Source: Odoribacter sp. (GTDB taxonomy: Bacteria; Bacteroidota; Bacteroidia; Bacteroidales; Prolixibacteraceae). Taken from it: a stretch of DNA of 64,000 bases. The stretch covers positions 1 to 64,000 of the forward strand of contig PNOH01000015.1 of assembly GCA_013824715.1 (NCBI GenBank), in the 5' to 3' direction. Within the stretch, counting starts at the first letter, position 1; the number at the start of each line of letters is the position of its first letter. Below are positions 51,779 to 60,637 of the stretch, piece by piece. The notes under the pieces are model-generated. The model ran no database searches and was not told the DNA's origin. It was given only the letters and a program-made list of their open reading frames with translations. A program made the translations under genes and the position numbers.

Positions 51779-51830
51779 TATAAAGTTACGAAGCTTTGCC
51801 ATAAAAATATCGGCGAAAACCAATTATTCT
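51779..51830. repeat. 52-base repeat upstream of the KilA-N gene
   Basis: Second copy of the repeat at 50748-50799. No gene is seen in the remainder of 51831-51923. Confidence 0.7.
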
Positions 51831-51923
51831 CAACATAAAACGAATTGCCAACAAAACAAACAGCCTGAATTCCGGATTTTCATCTTTTGTTTAACCGCTT
51901 ATAATCGTTAATGAGTTTTCAGC

Positions 51924-52016
51924 TTATTGCAATTTCTTCAGGCTTTTGTATCCAAGTAACGATCGCAGTAGGGTAATAGCAATTTGGTTCAATTGCATTA
52001 ATCGTTCGAGTTTCAT
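51924..52016 (-). CDS. 30-codon ORF encoding a lone KilA-N C-terminal tail
   Basis: Reads MKLERLMQLNQIAITLLRSL, then LGYKSLKKLQ, almost the end of the intact KilA-N protein. Its ATG overlaps the ORF6N stop (ATGA). It may be a remnant of a deleted KilA-N gene fused at its end, or it may still be translated by coupling. Confidence 0.5.
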   Translation of the reverse strand: MKLERLMQLNQIAITLLRSLLGYKSLKKLQ

Positions 52017-52966
52017 CGGATGGTGGTCTTTTCATTTAGCTTATTCAACACATTGATCGTTTCGGCGTCCATTTTGGAGAAGGCAAACCATTTTTTACCT
52101 AAATCTTTTAAGGAGGCACCAATATGGTAGAGTTCTGTTTCGTCAATAATCAAAAATCGGTCGTGGGCTTGTGTAAGTTCTTTTATAGTAAGAGGATCGT
52201 ATTGTGAATTGTGCTTTTCAATATCCACCGCTAATTGCTTGCTAATTATTTTGGTATAGATGGTTACGGTTACACCTTTATTGCGTTTCGTAAACAGGCT
52301 AAGTACCGTATCATCAACAAAATTATCAATTAGGACAATTGACGTTCTGGCTTTACGAATCAGGTCGGATACTAATTGCCAGGCATCAAACAATTGTCCA
52401 TCAAAGAAAAGGCCTTTGTCTGGAATCTTTTCCTTGCTTTCCAAGGCTCTAAAAATTTGTTCAAACTTTTGGTCCGCCTCCAGTTGCTTGTGTTCCACTT
52501 TTTCGACGCGTTGAAAAAGGGCAGAATTACCCAATATCAGTTTTCTCATTTCCACAAAAGCATTCATAATCTGCAAACTTACTTTTACTGCTGTTTCGCT
52601 TCGCAATACTGCCGAAAGCATTGCCACACCTTGTTCGGTGAAAACAAAAGGAAGATAACGCCTACCTCCATGTTTTGAACTTGAGGTGCCAATTTGGAAC
52701 CTCAAATTGTTTAAGGTCACATTTTGTGTCCTTAAAGATTCATCATTATTTAAAGTGCCAATTTGGAACCTTAAATTGTCCCACTCAGTATCGGTCAGTT
52801 GAAACATAAATTCTTTTGGGAAGCGATCCAAATTTCTTTTAACCGCCCGATTTAATATTTTAGTTTCTAAACCGTACATTTCTGCTAAGTGACTATCCAG
52901 CATCACCTGTGTACCACGAATGGTTAAAATGCGGTTTTCGATTTCCTGTTGTTTGATCAAATTCAT
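52013..52966 (-). CDS. ORF6N domain-containing protein
   Basis: 317 residues. An N-terminal ORF6N domain (VMLDSHLAEMYGLETKILNR, FPKEFMFQLTDTEW, then YLPFVFTEQGVAMLSAVL) contains an internal near-duplication of NLRFQIGT. The C-terminal half (SIVLIDNFVDDTVLSLF and HDRFLIIDETELYHIGASL) resembles a PLD-like or DUF-type domain found in other ORF6N proteins. These are phage- and plasmid-associated DNA-binding proteins. It is flanked on both sides by KilA-N tail sequences joined through ATGA overlaps. Confidence 0.85.
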   Translation of the reverse strand: MNLIKQQEIENRILTIRGTQVMLDSHLAEMYGLETKILNRAVKRNLDRFPKEFMFQLTDTEWDNLRFQIGTLNNDESLRTQNVTLNNLRFQIGTSSSKHGGRRYLPFVFTEQGVAMLSAVLRSETAVKVSLQIMNAFVEMRKLILGNSALFQRVEKVEHKQLEADQKFEQIFRALESKEKIPDKGLFFDGQLFDAWQLVSDLIRKARTSIVLIDNFVDDTVLSLFTKRNKGVTVTIYTKIISKQLAVDIEKHNSQYDPLTIKELTQAHDRFLIIDETELYHIGASLKDLGKKWFAFSKMDAETINVLNKLNEKTTIR

Positions 52967-53166
52967 TTCTTCATGTTTTTATACCCCAGTAACGATCGCA
53001 TTTGGGTAATGACGATTTGGGTCAATTGAACAATCGTTCGTTTTGAGGCAAACTCTGGTTAATTAGCACTGCATTGATGCTTTCCAGATTTGAAATCACT
53101 ACCAGTTGTTCGATGGTTGACGGTCACGGATATTGCTTTCGGCATCCGGGTTTTCGGTGCGCCATT
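52963..53166 (-). pseudogene. KilA-N C-terminal remnant upstream of the ORF6N gene
   Basis: Sequence similar to the end of the intact KilA-N gene (RTENPDAESNIRD, VVISNLESINAVLINQ, TQIVITQMRSLLGYK) but interrupted by two one-base deletions. Its terminal TGA overlaps the ORF6N ATG. The similarity starts right after the stop of the DUF6557 remnant, so the upstream part was replaced. Confidence 0.75.
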
Positions 53167-53543
53167 ATTCTTCGTTCTCATCATCCATATTTAATTCCTT
53201 TTTTAAATCGTCCCAGGATTTTAATTTAGTCTTCTTTTCCTCTTCGGTCATATTCTTTATTTCGTCAACCTCTTTTTCGATCTCGTCCATCTCTTTCTGA
53301 ATTTTTTCCTGATCAAATCCAAAAAAAGTCATCTCGTACAGGCAATGAGAAATCAGTTCCAATTCGGTAAAGTCTTTTATTCTCAACGATCGAAATATCA
53401 GTTTCCGTTGGAGACAATAACTTCAAATCGTTGAAAACTGCCTCATATCCTGAAATGTTCTTCTTCTCTTTCGGATAAAGTTGTAAAAACACTTGTTCAA
53501 CGCTAAGCCAGGAATTTCGTTTTATGATTTCGGTAAATTTCAT
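53165..53543 (-). pseudogene. DUF6557-like gene with internal deletion and frameshift
   Basis: Frame 1 starts MKFTEIIKRNSWLSVEQVF at 53543 and reads to ETDISIV near 53390. Frame 2 then continues LRIKDFTELELISHCLYEMT and a helical tail with DEIKNMTEEEKKTKLKSWDD. Together they look like the two ends of a DUF6557 protein with roughly 40-50 residues missing from the middle. The family name is from memory of its C-terminal motif. It is inactive as it stands. Confidence 0.65.
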
Positions 53544-53590
53544 AGGTATCTGGTATGTTTGATCTGCCAACTGCGACTGACCACTGAACA

Positions 53591-53950
53591 CTATTTCGGC
53601 CCAATCAGTTCGATAAAGTTTCCGTCGGGGTCCTGAATGGCAACAAACTGACGCGTTTCATCGAGCATCGTTGGTGTTTTACCAAGAGTTTTAACTCCGT
53701 GTTTTTGAATCCGTTCGAGTACCGGTTTCATTGATTTTACAAAAATGGTGATGTACTGCATACCGGTATCGTCGGGCACATAAGTTTGTTTTGGATGGGC
53801 AGCTTTTTTGCCAAAGGTCATTAATTTCCATTCGGGGGCATTCTCGCTGTTTTCGAGTTTCAGCACTTTCACATCAAAGCTGTTGCCGTTGCTAAGTCCC
53901 AGTTCTTTGGCTTTAGCGGCATCAACGCTGAATTCGCCTGTTTTCACCAT
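53591..53950 (-). CDS. VOC family protein (glyoxalase-like), probably 5'-truncated
   Basis: 119 residues. FIELIGPK with the metal-ligand Glu, QDPDGNF before it and GMQYITIFVKSMKPVLERI mark a VOC domain. Reading upstream of the ATG in frame gives NVIGM, the usual continuation of the first half of the fold, but the preceding residues are unrelated. About 40-50 N-terminal residues seem lost. It may be non-functional like its neighbours. Confidence 0.65.
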   Translation of the reverse strand: MVKTGEFSVDAAKAKELGLSNGNSFDVKVLKLENSENAPEWKLMTFGKKAAHPKQTYVPDDTGMQYITIFVKSMKPVLERIQKHGVKTLGKTPTMLDETRQFVAIQDPDGNFIELIGPK

Positions 53951-54109
53951 GCCGATTACATTCAGAAACAGAACGTGGTTTGTGGTGGATGAAGATAAGT
54001 AAAATTGAATCAGGTAAAATGGAAAAAAGATTTTTCAACCAGACTATCCGGTCTTCCGATAAATCGCATAATTTTATATCCTGATTGTTGAACTTTAAAA
54101 CATTGCCAC

Positions 54110-55225
54110 ATGAACATTTCCGAACAACCTTTTTATTTTCAGGCGACCATTAAACTTTTACTGTTTGGGTTGGTAATCGCTTTCCTGATATTAGCCAAAA
54201 ACATTCTGCTTCCGTTTACTTTGGCGGTTTTCTTTACCTTTTTGTTGATGCCGGTTTCACGGAAATTAGAACATTGGCGTTTTCCTAAAATTTTAGCCAT
54301 ACTAATCAGTATTGTATTTGCACTGACAGTTTTTGTGGCCTTACTTTATTTTTTCTATTCGCAGATTTTAAGCTTCGTCAACGATTTGCCATTGCTCGAA
54401 AAGACCTTAACATCCAAAATAGATAGTATTCAGCAGTTTATCAGTGAAACATTCCATGTTAGCCGTATCGAACAAAAAGCCTGGATTAATACGAAAATAG
54501 AGGAAAATGCAAGTACCGGTGGAGTTATTGTTCTTGGGTTATTCTCGGCCACAACTTCATTTCTGGCCAGCTTTGCTTTAATTCCGATATACATTTTCTT
54601 TTTGACTTTGTATCAGGATAAATTCAAAGAGTTTGTTAAGTTAATTACCGAAGATGATAAAAACGAACATACATTAATGGTAGTGAAAAAAGTTTCACGG
54701 GTTTCGCAAAAATACCTCGTGGGTATTTTTCTGGACGTCGTAATTCTTTCAATTTTGAACTCAACAGGTTTTCTTATTTTAGGGTTGCCTCATGCGATTC
54801 TGTTTGGTGTGCTTACCTCATTGCTCAACATCATACCTTATATTGGAGTTCTGATAGGCAGCACTTTACCTATTTTGATGGCTTTTCTGACCAAGGACTC
54901 TATGGGTTACACCCTTGGTGTTGCCGCTGTTTGTTTCGTCGTGCAGTTTCTCGACAACAATTTTATTACTCCGTATGTTGTTGGCAGTAGTGTCAGCATA
55001 AATCCATTAACAGCCACACTGGTTTTAGTGGGAAGTTCGCTCATTTGGGGTATTCCCGGAATGGTGCTTTGTATGCCCCTTACCGGCATGGCCAAAGTAG
55101 TTTGCGACAATGTTGAGTCGCTTAAACCTTACGGATATCTGCTGGGTGAGGAAGTAAACTTCAAAGAACAGGAGCATGTTCAGGATATAATTTTGAAACG
55201 GTTCAGGAAGAAAAAAAATTCATAA
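54110..55225 (+). CDS. AI-2E family transporter
   Basis: 371 residues, about eight membrane helices. LLPFTLAVFFTFLLMPVSRKLE in the first third and the block NTGF-like/GLPHAILFGVLTSLLNIIPYIG in the second half are typical of the AI-2E (TqsA/YdiK/PerM) family. FLDNNFITPYVVGSSVSINP is the conserved C-terminal motif. Members export autoinducer-2 or Na+/H+-linked solutes; the substrate is not known. It marks the return to ordinary chromosome after the remnant island. Confidence 0.9.
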   Translation: MNISEQPFYFQATIKLLLFGLVIAFLILAKNILLPFTLAVFFTFLLMPVSRKLEHWRFPKILAILISIVFALTVFVALLYFFYSQILSFVNDLPLLEKTLTSKIDSIQQFISETFHVSRIEQKAWINTKIEENASTGGVIVLGLFSATTSFLASFALIPIYIFFLTLYQDKFKEFVKLITEDDKNEHTLMVVKKVSRVSQKYLVGIFLDVVILSILNSTGFLILGLPHAILFGVLTSLLNIIPYIGVLIGSTLPILMAFLTKDSMGYTLGVAAVCFVVQFLDNNFITPYVVGSSVSINPLTATLVLVGSSLIWGIPGMVLCMPLTGMAKVVCDNVESLKPYGYLLGEEVNFKEQEHVQDIILKRFRKKKNS

Positions 55226-55360
55226 GCTATTGGCTATATTTTACTAAAATCAGTGGATAGTTTTCTTGCTTTTGATGGCAATATTTGTTATATTGCATTA
55301 CTGCGACCAATGTAAACTTAAGGTTACAGCAATAGTCATAAACAATTAATACTTAGTATC

Positions 55361-55627
55361 ATGAGTTCAGGAAAATTGTTATTGGGTGTGCTGGCAGGCG
55401 TTGCCGCCGGTGCATTGATCGGAATTTTGTTCGCTCCTGACAAAGGAACAGAAACAAGGAAAAAAATTATTGAAAAAGGCGAAGATTACGTTGATGGATT
55501 GAAAGAAAAAATCAACGGCCTGATTGACGAAGTGACTAAAAAAGTGAATGCCACGAAAACCAAAGTTGAAGAAGTAATTGGTGATGCCAAACAGAAAGTT
55601 GAGGAAACGAAAGCTACTACCAATTAA
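55361..55627 (+). CDS. YtxH domain-containing protein
   Basis: 88 residues. A Gly-rich membrane helix (LLLGVLAGVAAGALIGILFA) followed by PDKGTETRKKI is the YtxH signature. A long amphipathic, Lys/Glu-rich helix follows. Members are general stress or envelope-associated proteins. It starts a run of three small co-directional genes. Confidence 0.88.
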   Translation: MSSGKLLLGVLAGVAAGALIGILFAPDKGTETRKKIIEKGEDYVDGLKEKINGLIDEVTKKVNATKTKVEEVIGDAKQKVEETKATTN

Positions 55628-55662
55628 GTCAGGAATTCTCATCTTTTACCAAAATTCTTAAC

Positions 55663-56004
55663 ATGGACGAAAAATCAGGCTTAATTGAAGAACTAATTGA
55701 AAAAGGAGAACAATACGGTAAAACAACCATCGAACTGCTGAAATTAAAGACACTGGACAAATCGGCCGATGTGGCTTCCAATCTGGTTTCGTGGTTGATC
55801 GTTGTAATTTTTGCCATATTGTTCTTCCTTATTCTGAACATTGGAGTAGCCTTGTGGATAGGCGAACTGTTGGGCAAATCCTACTTAGGTTTTTTTGCAG
55901 TTTCCGGATTTTATGCGTTGTTGGCCCTTATTTTTGGGATTTTCAGGAAGCAACTGATAAAGAAACCGGTCAATGAATCTATTATCACACAAGTACTCGA
56001 ATAA
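55663..56004 (+). CDS. Holin-like (PF07332-type) membrane protein
   Basis: 113 residues. An amphipathic N-terminus, then two membrane helices (WLIVVIFAILFFLILNIGVAL and FFAVSGFYALLALIFGIF) with SADVASN before the first. This matches the 'phage holin family' (Actinobacterial holin-X) annotation, which in Bacteroidota is usually a chromosomal envelope gene next to YtxH and not part of a prophage. No other phage gene is near. Confidence 0.8.
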   Translation: MDEKSGLIEELIEKGEQYGKTTIELLKLKTLDKSADVASNLVSWLIVVIFAILFFLILNIGVALWIGELLGKSYLGFFAVSGFYALLALIFGIFRKQLIKKPVNESIITQVLE

Positions 56005-56009
56005 TCATC

Positions 56010-56411
56010 ATGGCAAAACAAAGTGCAAGCGATTCGCTTAAAGAATCCATCCGTTTACTTGAAATCAGGCAGGAAGAAGAAGGCAGGGAATTGAAGGAAC
56101 AATTTAGGGCAACCTATGAAAGCCTGAAACCAATCAATCTGCTCAAAATTTCGTTGAAAGAACTTGCCGGTTCAGCCGAAATTAAAAACACCCTGTTTGA
56201 AACCGTAGTTTCCATACTTACCGGATACCTCACCAAGAAGATGATGGTCGGCTCAAAAAGCAACCCACTGTTGAAAATACTGGGAGCTTTGCTTCAATTT
56301 GGAGTAACCAGTTTAGTGGCCAAAAATGCCGAATCCATCCGTAATTTTATTTCTGATCTGATTGATAGATTGTTCCATCCTGAAGCAGAAGAGGTTCCTG
56401 AAACCAAATAA
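56010..56411 (+). CDS. Hypothetical protein, third gene of the YtxH-holin cluster
   Basis: 133 residues, unrecognised. It has an N-terminal acidic-basic coiled-coil-like helix (about 8-40), a weakly hydrophobic segment with VSILTGYLTKKMMVGSK, and a second one (LLKILGALLQFGVTSLVAK) that may touch the membrane. The start is 5 bases after the holin-like stop, so translation is probably coupled. A shared envelope role with its two neighbours is inferred. Confidence 0.7.
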   Translation: MAKQSASDSLKESIRLLEIRQEEEGRELKEQFRATYESLKPINLLKISLKELAGSAEIKNTLFETVVSILTGYLTKKMMVGSKSNPLLKILGALLQFGVTSLVAKNAESIRNFISDLIDRLFHPEAEEVPETK

Positions 56412-56481
56412 AAGTTTCCATCATTAGAAATATCCAATTACTGACGTCACGCAACCCAAAACTCGTATCCCGCAACTTTTC

Positions 56482-57735
56482 CTATACACTATTCATCGCC
56501 TCCACCGGATCGAGCCGGGAGGCTGAAAGTGCGGGAATGAACCCAGCCAAAACACCAATCACACCCGAAATGGTCAGGCCTAAAATGATGTTGGCCATAG
56601 TCAGCGCGATGGTCATATCGGCCATATAGCTAAAAATGAGGGTTCCGATAAAAATGAGCATCAAACCAATGATGCCGCCCAGCAATGAAAGCACTACCGC
56701 TTCGAAAATAAATTGAAGCAGAATGAAATATTTTTTGGCTCCAATGGCTTTTTGTATTCCGATAATCTTGGTGCGTTCTTTCACCGAAACGAACATGATG
56801 TTGGCAATTCCGAACCCGCCTACCAGAATACTGAACCCGCCAATGATCCATCCGGCAAAATTGAACACCTTGAAAAACGCATCGAACCGGTTCGAAATCA
56901 GGCTCACTTCGTTAATGGCAAAATCGTTTTCTTCCAGCGGTTTCAGCCGGTGCAGCGAACGCATAATCCCTTCCAGTTCAGCCACAAATTCATCGCGGTC
57001 GGCATCAGCTCTAGCTTTCACGTTGATAGTCTGCCCCTGATCACGGTCGCGCACGTCCACCATATTCATGGCATAAACTACCGGAATATGTACGCGCTTG
57101 TCCATGCTAGTTCCAAACATATCTGTTCCCTTTTTGGTGTATATTCCAATCACCTGAAACCGGTGTCCCTGCATTTTAATCATTTTACCAACAGGATTTA
57201 CCTGATCAAAGAGTTTCTGGGCAAGCTCACTCCCCAAAACCGCCAGACCCGCTCCTGAATTCGATTCAGATTCAGTAAAATAACGTCCTTTTTCAATATC
57301 AAGGCTCCAGGTATCAATTAAATCGTGAGTTGTAGCCAATACTTCGGTATTTTCAGCTTTGCTGTTTTCGAACTGCACGGTACGGTTAAAACCAAAAAAA
57401 TAAACGGCATCTTCAATATTTTTCGACCTGCGCATCAGTTCTTCAGCATCTTCCATGTTTGGAACCGGACGGTTCATGTACTTCCACCACGGATATTCCG
57501 ATTCACCTTCAGGAGGCGCCCAGGGCCATTTCTGAATGTAAACCATATTGCTTCCCAATGAGTTAAGGCTGTTTCGGATATAATTCTCAAGCGAATCGAT
57601 GACGGTGAAAACCGAGATAATGGCAAAAATACCAATGGTGATCCCCAACAGGGAAAGAAACGTCCGAAGCTTATTTCCCCGCAGGGAACCAAAGGCGAAA
57701 GAGAAACTCTCCAATATTAATCTGGTTACTAGCAT
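56482..57735 (-). CDS. ABC transporter permease, MacB type without ATPase
   Basis: 417 residues. RGNKLRTFLSLLGITIGIFAI is the N-terminal MacB helix. A large periplasmic domain (about 45-280, with ENTEVLATT and RYFTESE) follows, then three C-terminal helices ending PALSASRLDPVEAM. It is of the FtsX/MacB fold that exports or shuttles substrates mechanically. Its ATPase is not adjacent; the orphan ATPase at 46575-47273 is a candidate. Confidence 0.9.
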   Translation of the reverse strand: MLVTRLILESFSFAFGSLRGNKLRTFLSLLGITIGIFAIISVFTVIDSLENYIRNSLNSLGSNMVYIQKWPWAPPEGESEYPWWKYMNRPVPNMEDAEELMRRSKNIEDAVYFFGFNRTVQFENSKAENTEVLATTHDLIDTWSLDIEKGRYFTESESNSGAGLAVLGSELAQKLFDQVNPVGKMIKMQGHRFQVIGIYTKKGTDMFGTSMDKRVHIPVVYAMNMVDVRDRDQGQTINVKARADADRDEFVAELEGIMRSLHRLKPLEENDFAINEVSLISNRFDAFFKVFNFAGWIIGGFSILVGGFGIANIMFVSVKERTKIIGIQKAIGAKKYFILLQFIFEAVVLSLLGGIIGLMLIFIGTLIFSYMADMTIALTMANIILGLTISGVIGVLAGFIPALSASRLDPVEAMNSV

Positions 57736-57903
57736 ATCCGTTTTGAAAAGTAAATTGATGACAATCCTGAACTTTAAAAATTAGTTGCGAAATTTTGAAA
57801 TGATTACAGAATTTGATAAAAACTCTAAAATTATTTATGAATATCAATGTTACAATTAGCTTAATTAGTCGGATACTCAGGAGAAGAAATCAAGGTGTTT
57901 TAT

Positions 57904-57911
57904 TATATTTG
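57904..57911 (+). promoter_or_regulatory. Probable -7 element of purH
   Basis: TATATTTG matches TAnnTTTG and lies 28 bases before the purH ATG. A clear -33 was not found. The rest of the 204-base gap is AT-rich with nothing else evident. Confidence 0.4.
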
Positions 57912-57939
57912 AGCCCAAATTACAATTGGAGTATTGATA

Positions 57940-59526
57940 ATGGACATAAAAAAAATCAAATCAGCCTTAATTTCAGTATATCACAAAGATAAGTTAGAAC
58001 AGATCGTTAAAAAATTAGATCAGTTAAACGTTACCATCTATTCAACCGGGGGGACACAATCGTTCATCGAAGAATTGGGAACTACGGTTATTCCCGTTGA
58101 AGAATTGACCAGTTATCCTTCCATTTTAGGTGGCCGGGTAAAAACCCTGCATCCGAAAATTTTTGGGGGCATTCTCAACCGCCGCCACCATACCGGCGAC
58201 CAGCAACAGATCGCCAAATTTGAAATTCCTGAAATAGACCTGGTTATTGTTGATCTCTATCCGTTTGAAGAAACAGTTGCCTCGGGTGCACCAGATGAAG
58301 ATATCATCGAAAAAATAGATATTGGCGGCATTTCGCTCATCCGGGCGGCAGCAAAAAATTTCAACGATGTAGTTATCGTGTCTTCGCGTAATCAGTATCA
58401 GACTTTGTTCGATTTATTGGTTGAAAAAGAAGGAGCCACTTCGCTCAACGACCGCAAAGAATTTGCACGGTTGGCATTTGCCACCTCATCGCATTACGAC
58501 AGCGCCATTTTCAATTATTTCAATGCAGATCAATCACAAGAAGTCCGAATCAGCGTAAACGATGGACAGGTTCTGCGTTACGGCGAAAATCCTCATCAAT
58601 CGGCGTCATTTTTCAAATTCAATAACAGCAATTCAAACATCACCCTGTCGAATGCAAAGGTTTTGCAAGGCAAAGCTCTTTCGTACAATAACATGCTCGA
58701 CGCCGATGCAGCCTGGAAATCGGCCAGCGATGCTTATCATGCTGTAGCACATATCGAAAACAAAGTAGCAGTTTCAGTAGTTAAACACTTGAATCCCTGC
58801 GGGCTGGCCGTAACTGATCACATCATGAAGTCGCTCGAACTGGCATGGGCCGGCGATCCGGTGAGCGCTTTCGGAGGCATCATTTGTTTTACCGGCGAGG
58901 TGGATGAAACCATTGCCGAATGGTTCGACAAACGATTTATCGAAATTATTATTGCAACCGGATACACTTCTGAAGCTTTAGACGTTTTAGGTAAAAAGAA
59001 GAACCTTCGCGTTTTGGCAACTCCTGTAAAACCGGAAATTACCGGCGAGAAACTTTTCCGCTCCATCAGTGGGGGGTTACTCATTCAGGATGAAGACGAA
59101 GGATTGGAAACAGAATATAAGAATGTGACTAAGATACAATTCGACAGCTCTAAAATAAACCTGTCGAAATTCGGTATTACAGCCTGCAAGCATCTGAAAA
59201 GCAATGCCATTGCATTGGTGACCCAAAATCAGGACGGATCGTTCTGGCTGACCGGCACAGGAATGGGACAACCTAACCGGCTCGATAGTTTGCGCCAGTT
59301 AACTATTCCGCGATTTAACCTGAAAGAAGGGATAAAAATTGAAGATTCAGTATTAATTTCAGATGCTTTCTTCCCATTCCGCGACAGCATTGAAGCTGCC
59401 AACGAATTCGGAATCAAATACATTGTAGAACCCGGAGGCAGTATCCGCGACGAAGAAGTGATCGCTGCCTGTGATGATTTCGGTATTGCAATGGTTTTCA
59501 CAGGAGTCAGACATTTCAAACATTGA
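57940..59526 (+). CDS. purH: Bifunctional AICAR transformylase / IMP cyclohydrolase
   Basis: 528 residues from the ATG at 57940. The N-terminal MGS-like cyclohydrolase has STGGTQSFIEELG and GGRVKTLHPKIFGG. The C-terminal transformylase has LRYGENPHQSASFF, VKHLNPCG and the end VFTGVRHFKH. It performs the last two steps of IMP synthesis, feeding guaB at 8 kb. It is 57 bases upstream of mreB but functionally unrelated. Confidence 0.96.
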   Translation: MDIKKIKSALISVYHKDKLEQIVKKLDQLNVTIYSTGGTQSFIEELGTTVIPVEELTSYPSILGGRVKTLHPKIFGGILNRRHHTGDQQQIAKFEIPEIDLVIVDLYPFEETVASGAPDEDIIEKIDIGGISLIRAAAKNFNDVVIVSSRNQYQTLFDLLVEKEGATSLNDRKEFARLAFATSSHYDSAIFNYFNADQSQEVRISVNDGQVLRYGENPHQSASFFKFNNSNSNITLSNAKVLQGKALSYNNMLDADAAWKSASDAYHAVAHIENKVAVSVVKHLNPCGLAVTDHIMKSLELAWAGDPVSAFGGIICFTGEVDETIAEWFDKRFIEIIIATGYTSEALDVLGKKKNLRVLATPVKPEITGEKLFRSISGGLLIQDEDEGLETEYKNVTKIQFDSSKINLSKFGITACKHLKSNAIALVTQNQDGSFWLTGTGMGQPNRLDSLRQLTIPRFNLKEGIKIEDSVLISDAFFPFRDSIEAANEFGIKYIVEPGGSIRDEEVIAACDDFGIAMVFTGVRHFKH

Positions 59527-59583
59527 TTTGAATTTGTTTGACCAATCAGTTTAATTCAGTAAAAATTAAGAAAAAAAATAGAC

Positions 59584-60606
59584 ATGGGATTATTTTCATT
59601 TTTAACCCAGGAAATAGCTATCGACCTTGGAACGGCAAATACAATCATTATCTACAATGATAAGATTGTTGTTGACGAACCATCCATCGTTACTATCGAC
59701 CTGAAAACCGAAAAGCTTGTTGCCATTGGCGAAAAAGCGCGCCAGATGCAGGGGAAAACGCATGCGAACCTGAAAACTATCCGCCCTTTGCGCGACGGCG
59801 TAATTGCCGACTTTAACGCTGCTGAACAGATGATCAGGGGAATGATTAAAATGATGAATCCCAAATCGAGGTTTTTTTCACCTTCACTCCGGATGGTGGT
59901 TTGTATCCCATCAGGATCAACCGAAGTCGAAATCCGTGCCGTACGCGACTCCTCGGAACACGCCGGAGGCCGCGATGTCTATATGATTTATGAACCTATG
60001 GCGGCTGCCCTCGGAATTGGCCTCGATGTAGAAGCTCCCGAAGGCAACATGGTGGTGGACATTGGTGGCGGAACAACCGAGATTGCGGTTATTTCGCTGG
60101 GTGGATTGGTTACCAACAAATCGATACGTATTGCGGGCGATGATCTGACTGCCGACATCATGGAATACATGCGGCATCAGCATAACATCAAAATTGGTGA
60201 ACGCACCGCCGAAGAAATTAAAATCAATGTCGGATCGGCATTATCGCAACTCGACAATCCACCACCCGATTACGTGATACAAGGCCCGAACCAGATGACT
60301 GCACTCCCGATAGAAGTACCGGTTTCGTATCAGGAGATATCACATTGCCTGGAGAAATCGATTAATAAGATTGAAACAGCGATCCTCAGCGCACTGGAGC
60401 AAACCCCTCCTGAATTGTATTCCGACATTGTGACCCGTGGAATCTGGCTCGCAGGCGGTGGCGCATTGCTTCGCGGATTGGCCAAACGATTTACGGATAA
60501 AATCAATATTCAATTCCATGTTGCTGAAGATCCGTTGCGTGCTGTGGCCCGCGGAACAGGTATCGCGCTTAAGAATGTAAATAAATTCTCTTTCCTGATC
60601 AGATAA
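59584..60606 (+). CDS. mreB: Rod shape-determining protein MreB
   Basis: 340 residues. IAIDLGTANTIIIYND is phosphate motif 1, VDIGGGTTEIAVISLGG is phosphate motif 2 and WLAGGGALLRGL is the adenosine motif of the actin fold. It forms membrane-associated filaments that guide the elongasome. It heads the mreB-mreC-mreD-mrdA-rodA cluster. Confidence 0.96.
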   Translation: MGLFSFLTQEIAIDLGTANTIIIYNDKIVVDEPSIVTIDLKTEKLVAIGEKARQMQGKTHANLKTIRPLRDGVIADFNAAEQMIRGMIKMMNPKSRFFSPSLRMVVCIPSGSTEVEIRAVRDSSEHAGGRDVYMIYEPMAAALGIGLDVEAPEGNMVVDIGGGTTEIAVISLGGLVTNKSIRIAGDDLTADIMEYMRHQHNIKIGERTAEEIKINVGSALSQLDNPPPDYVIQGPNQMTALPIEVPVSYQEISHCLEKSINKIETAILSALEQTPPELYSDIVTRGIWLAGGGALLRGLAKRFTDKINIQFHVAEDPLRAVARGTGIALKNVNKFSFLIR

Positions 60607-60637
60607 ACCTGAAAAGAAGGAGTAAACCTCACGGCTA

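Noticed and set aside
55663-56411. Holin-like gene as a sign of a prophage
   Set aside because: No integrase, capsid, portal or lysis genes are near, and the YtxH-holin-unknown trio is a common chromosomal arrangement in Bacteroidota.
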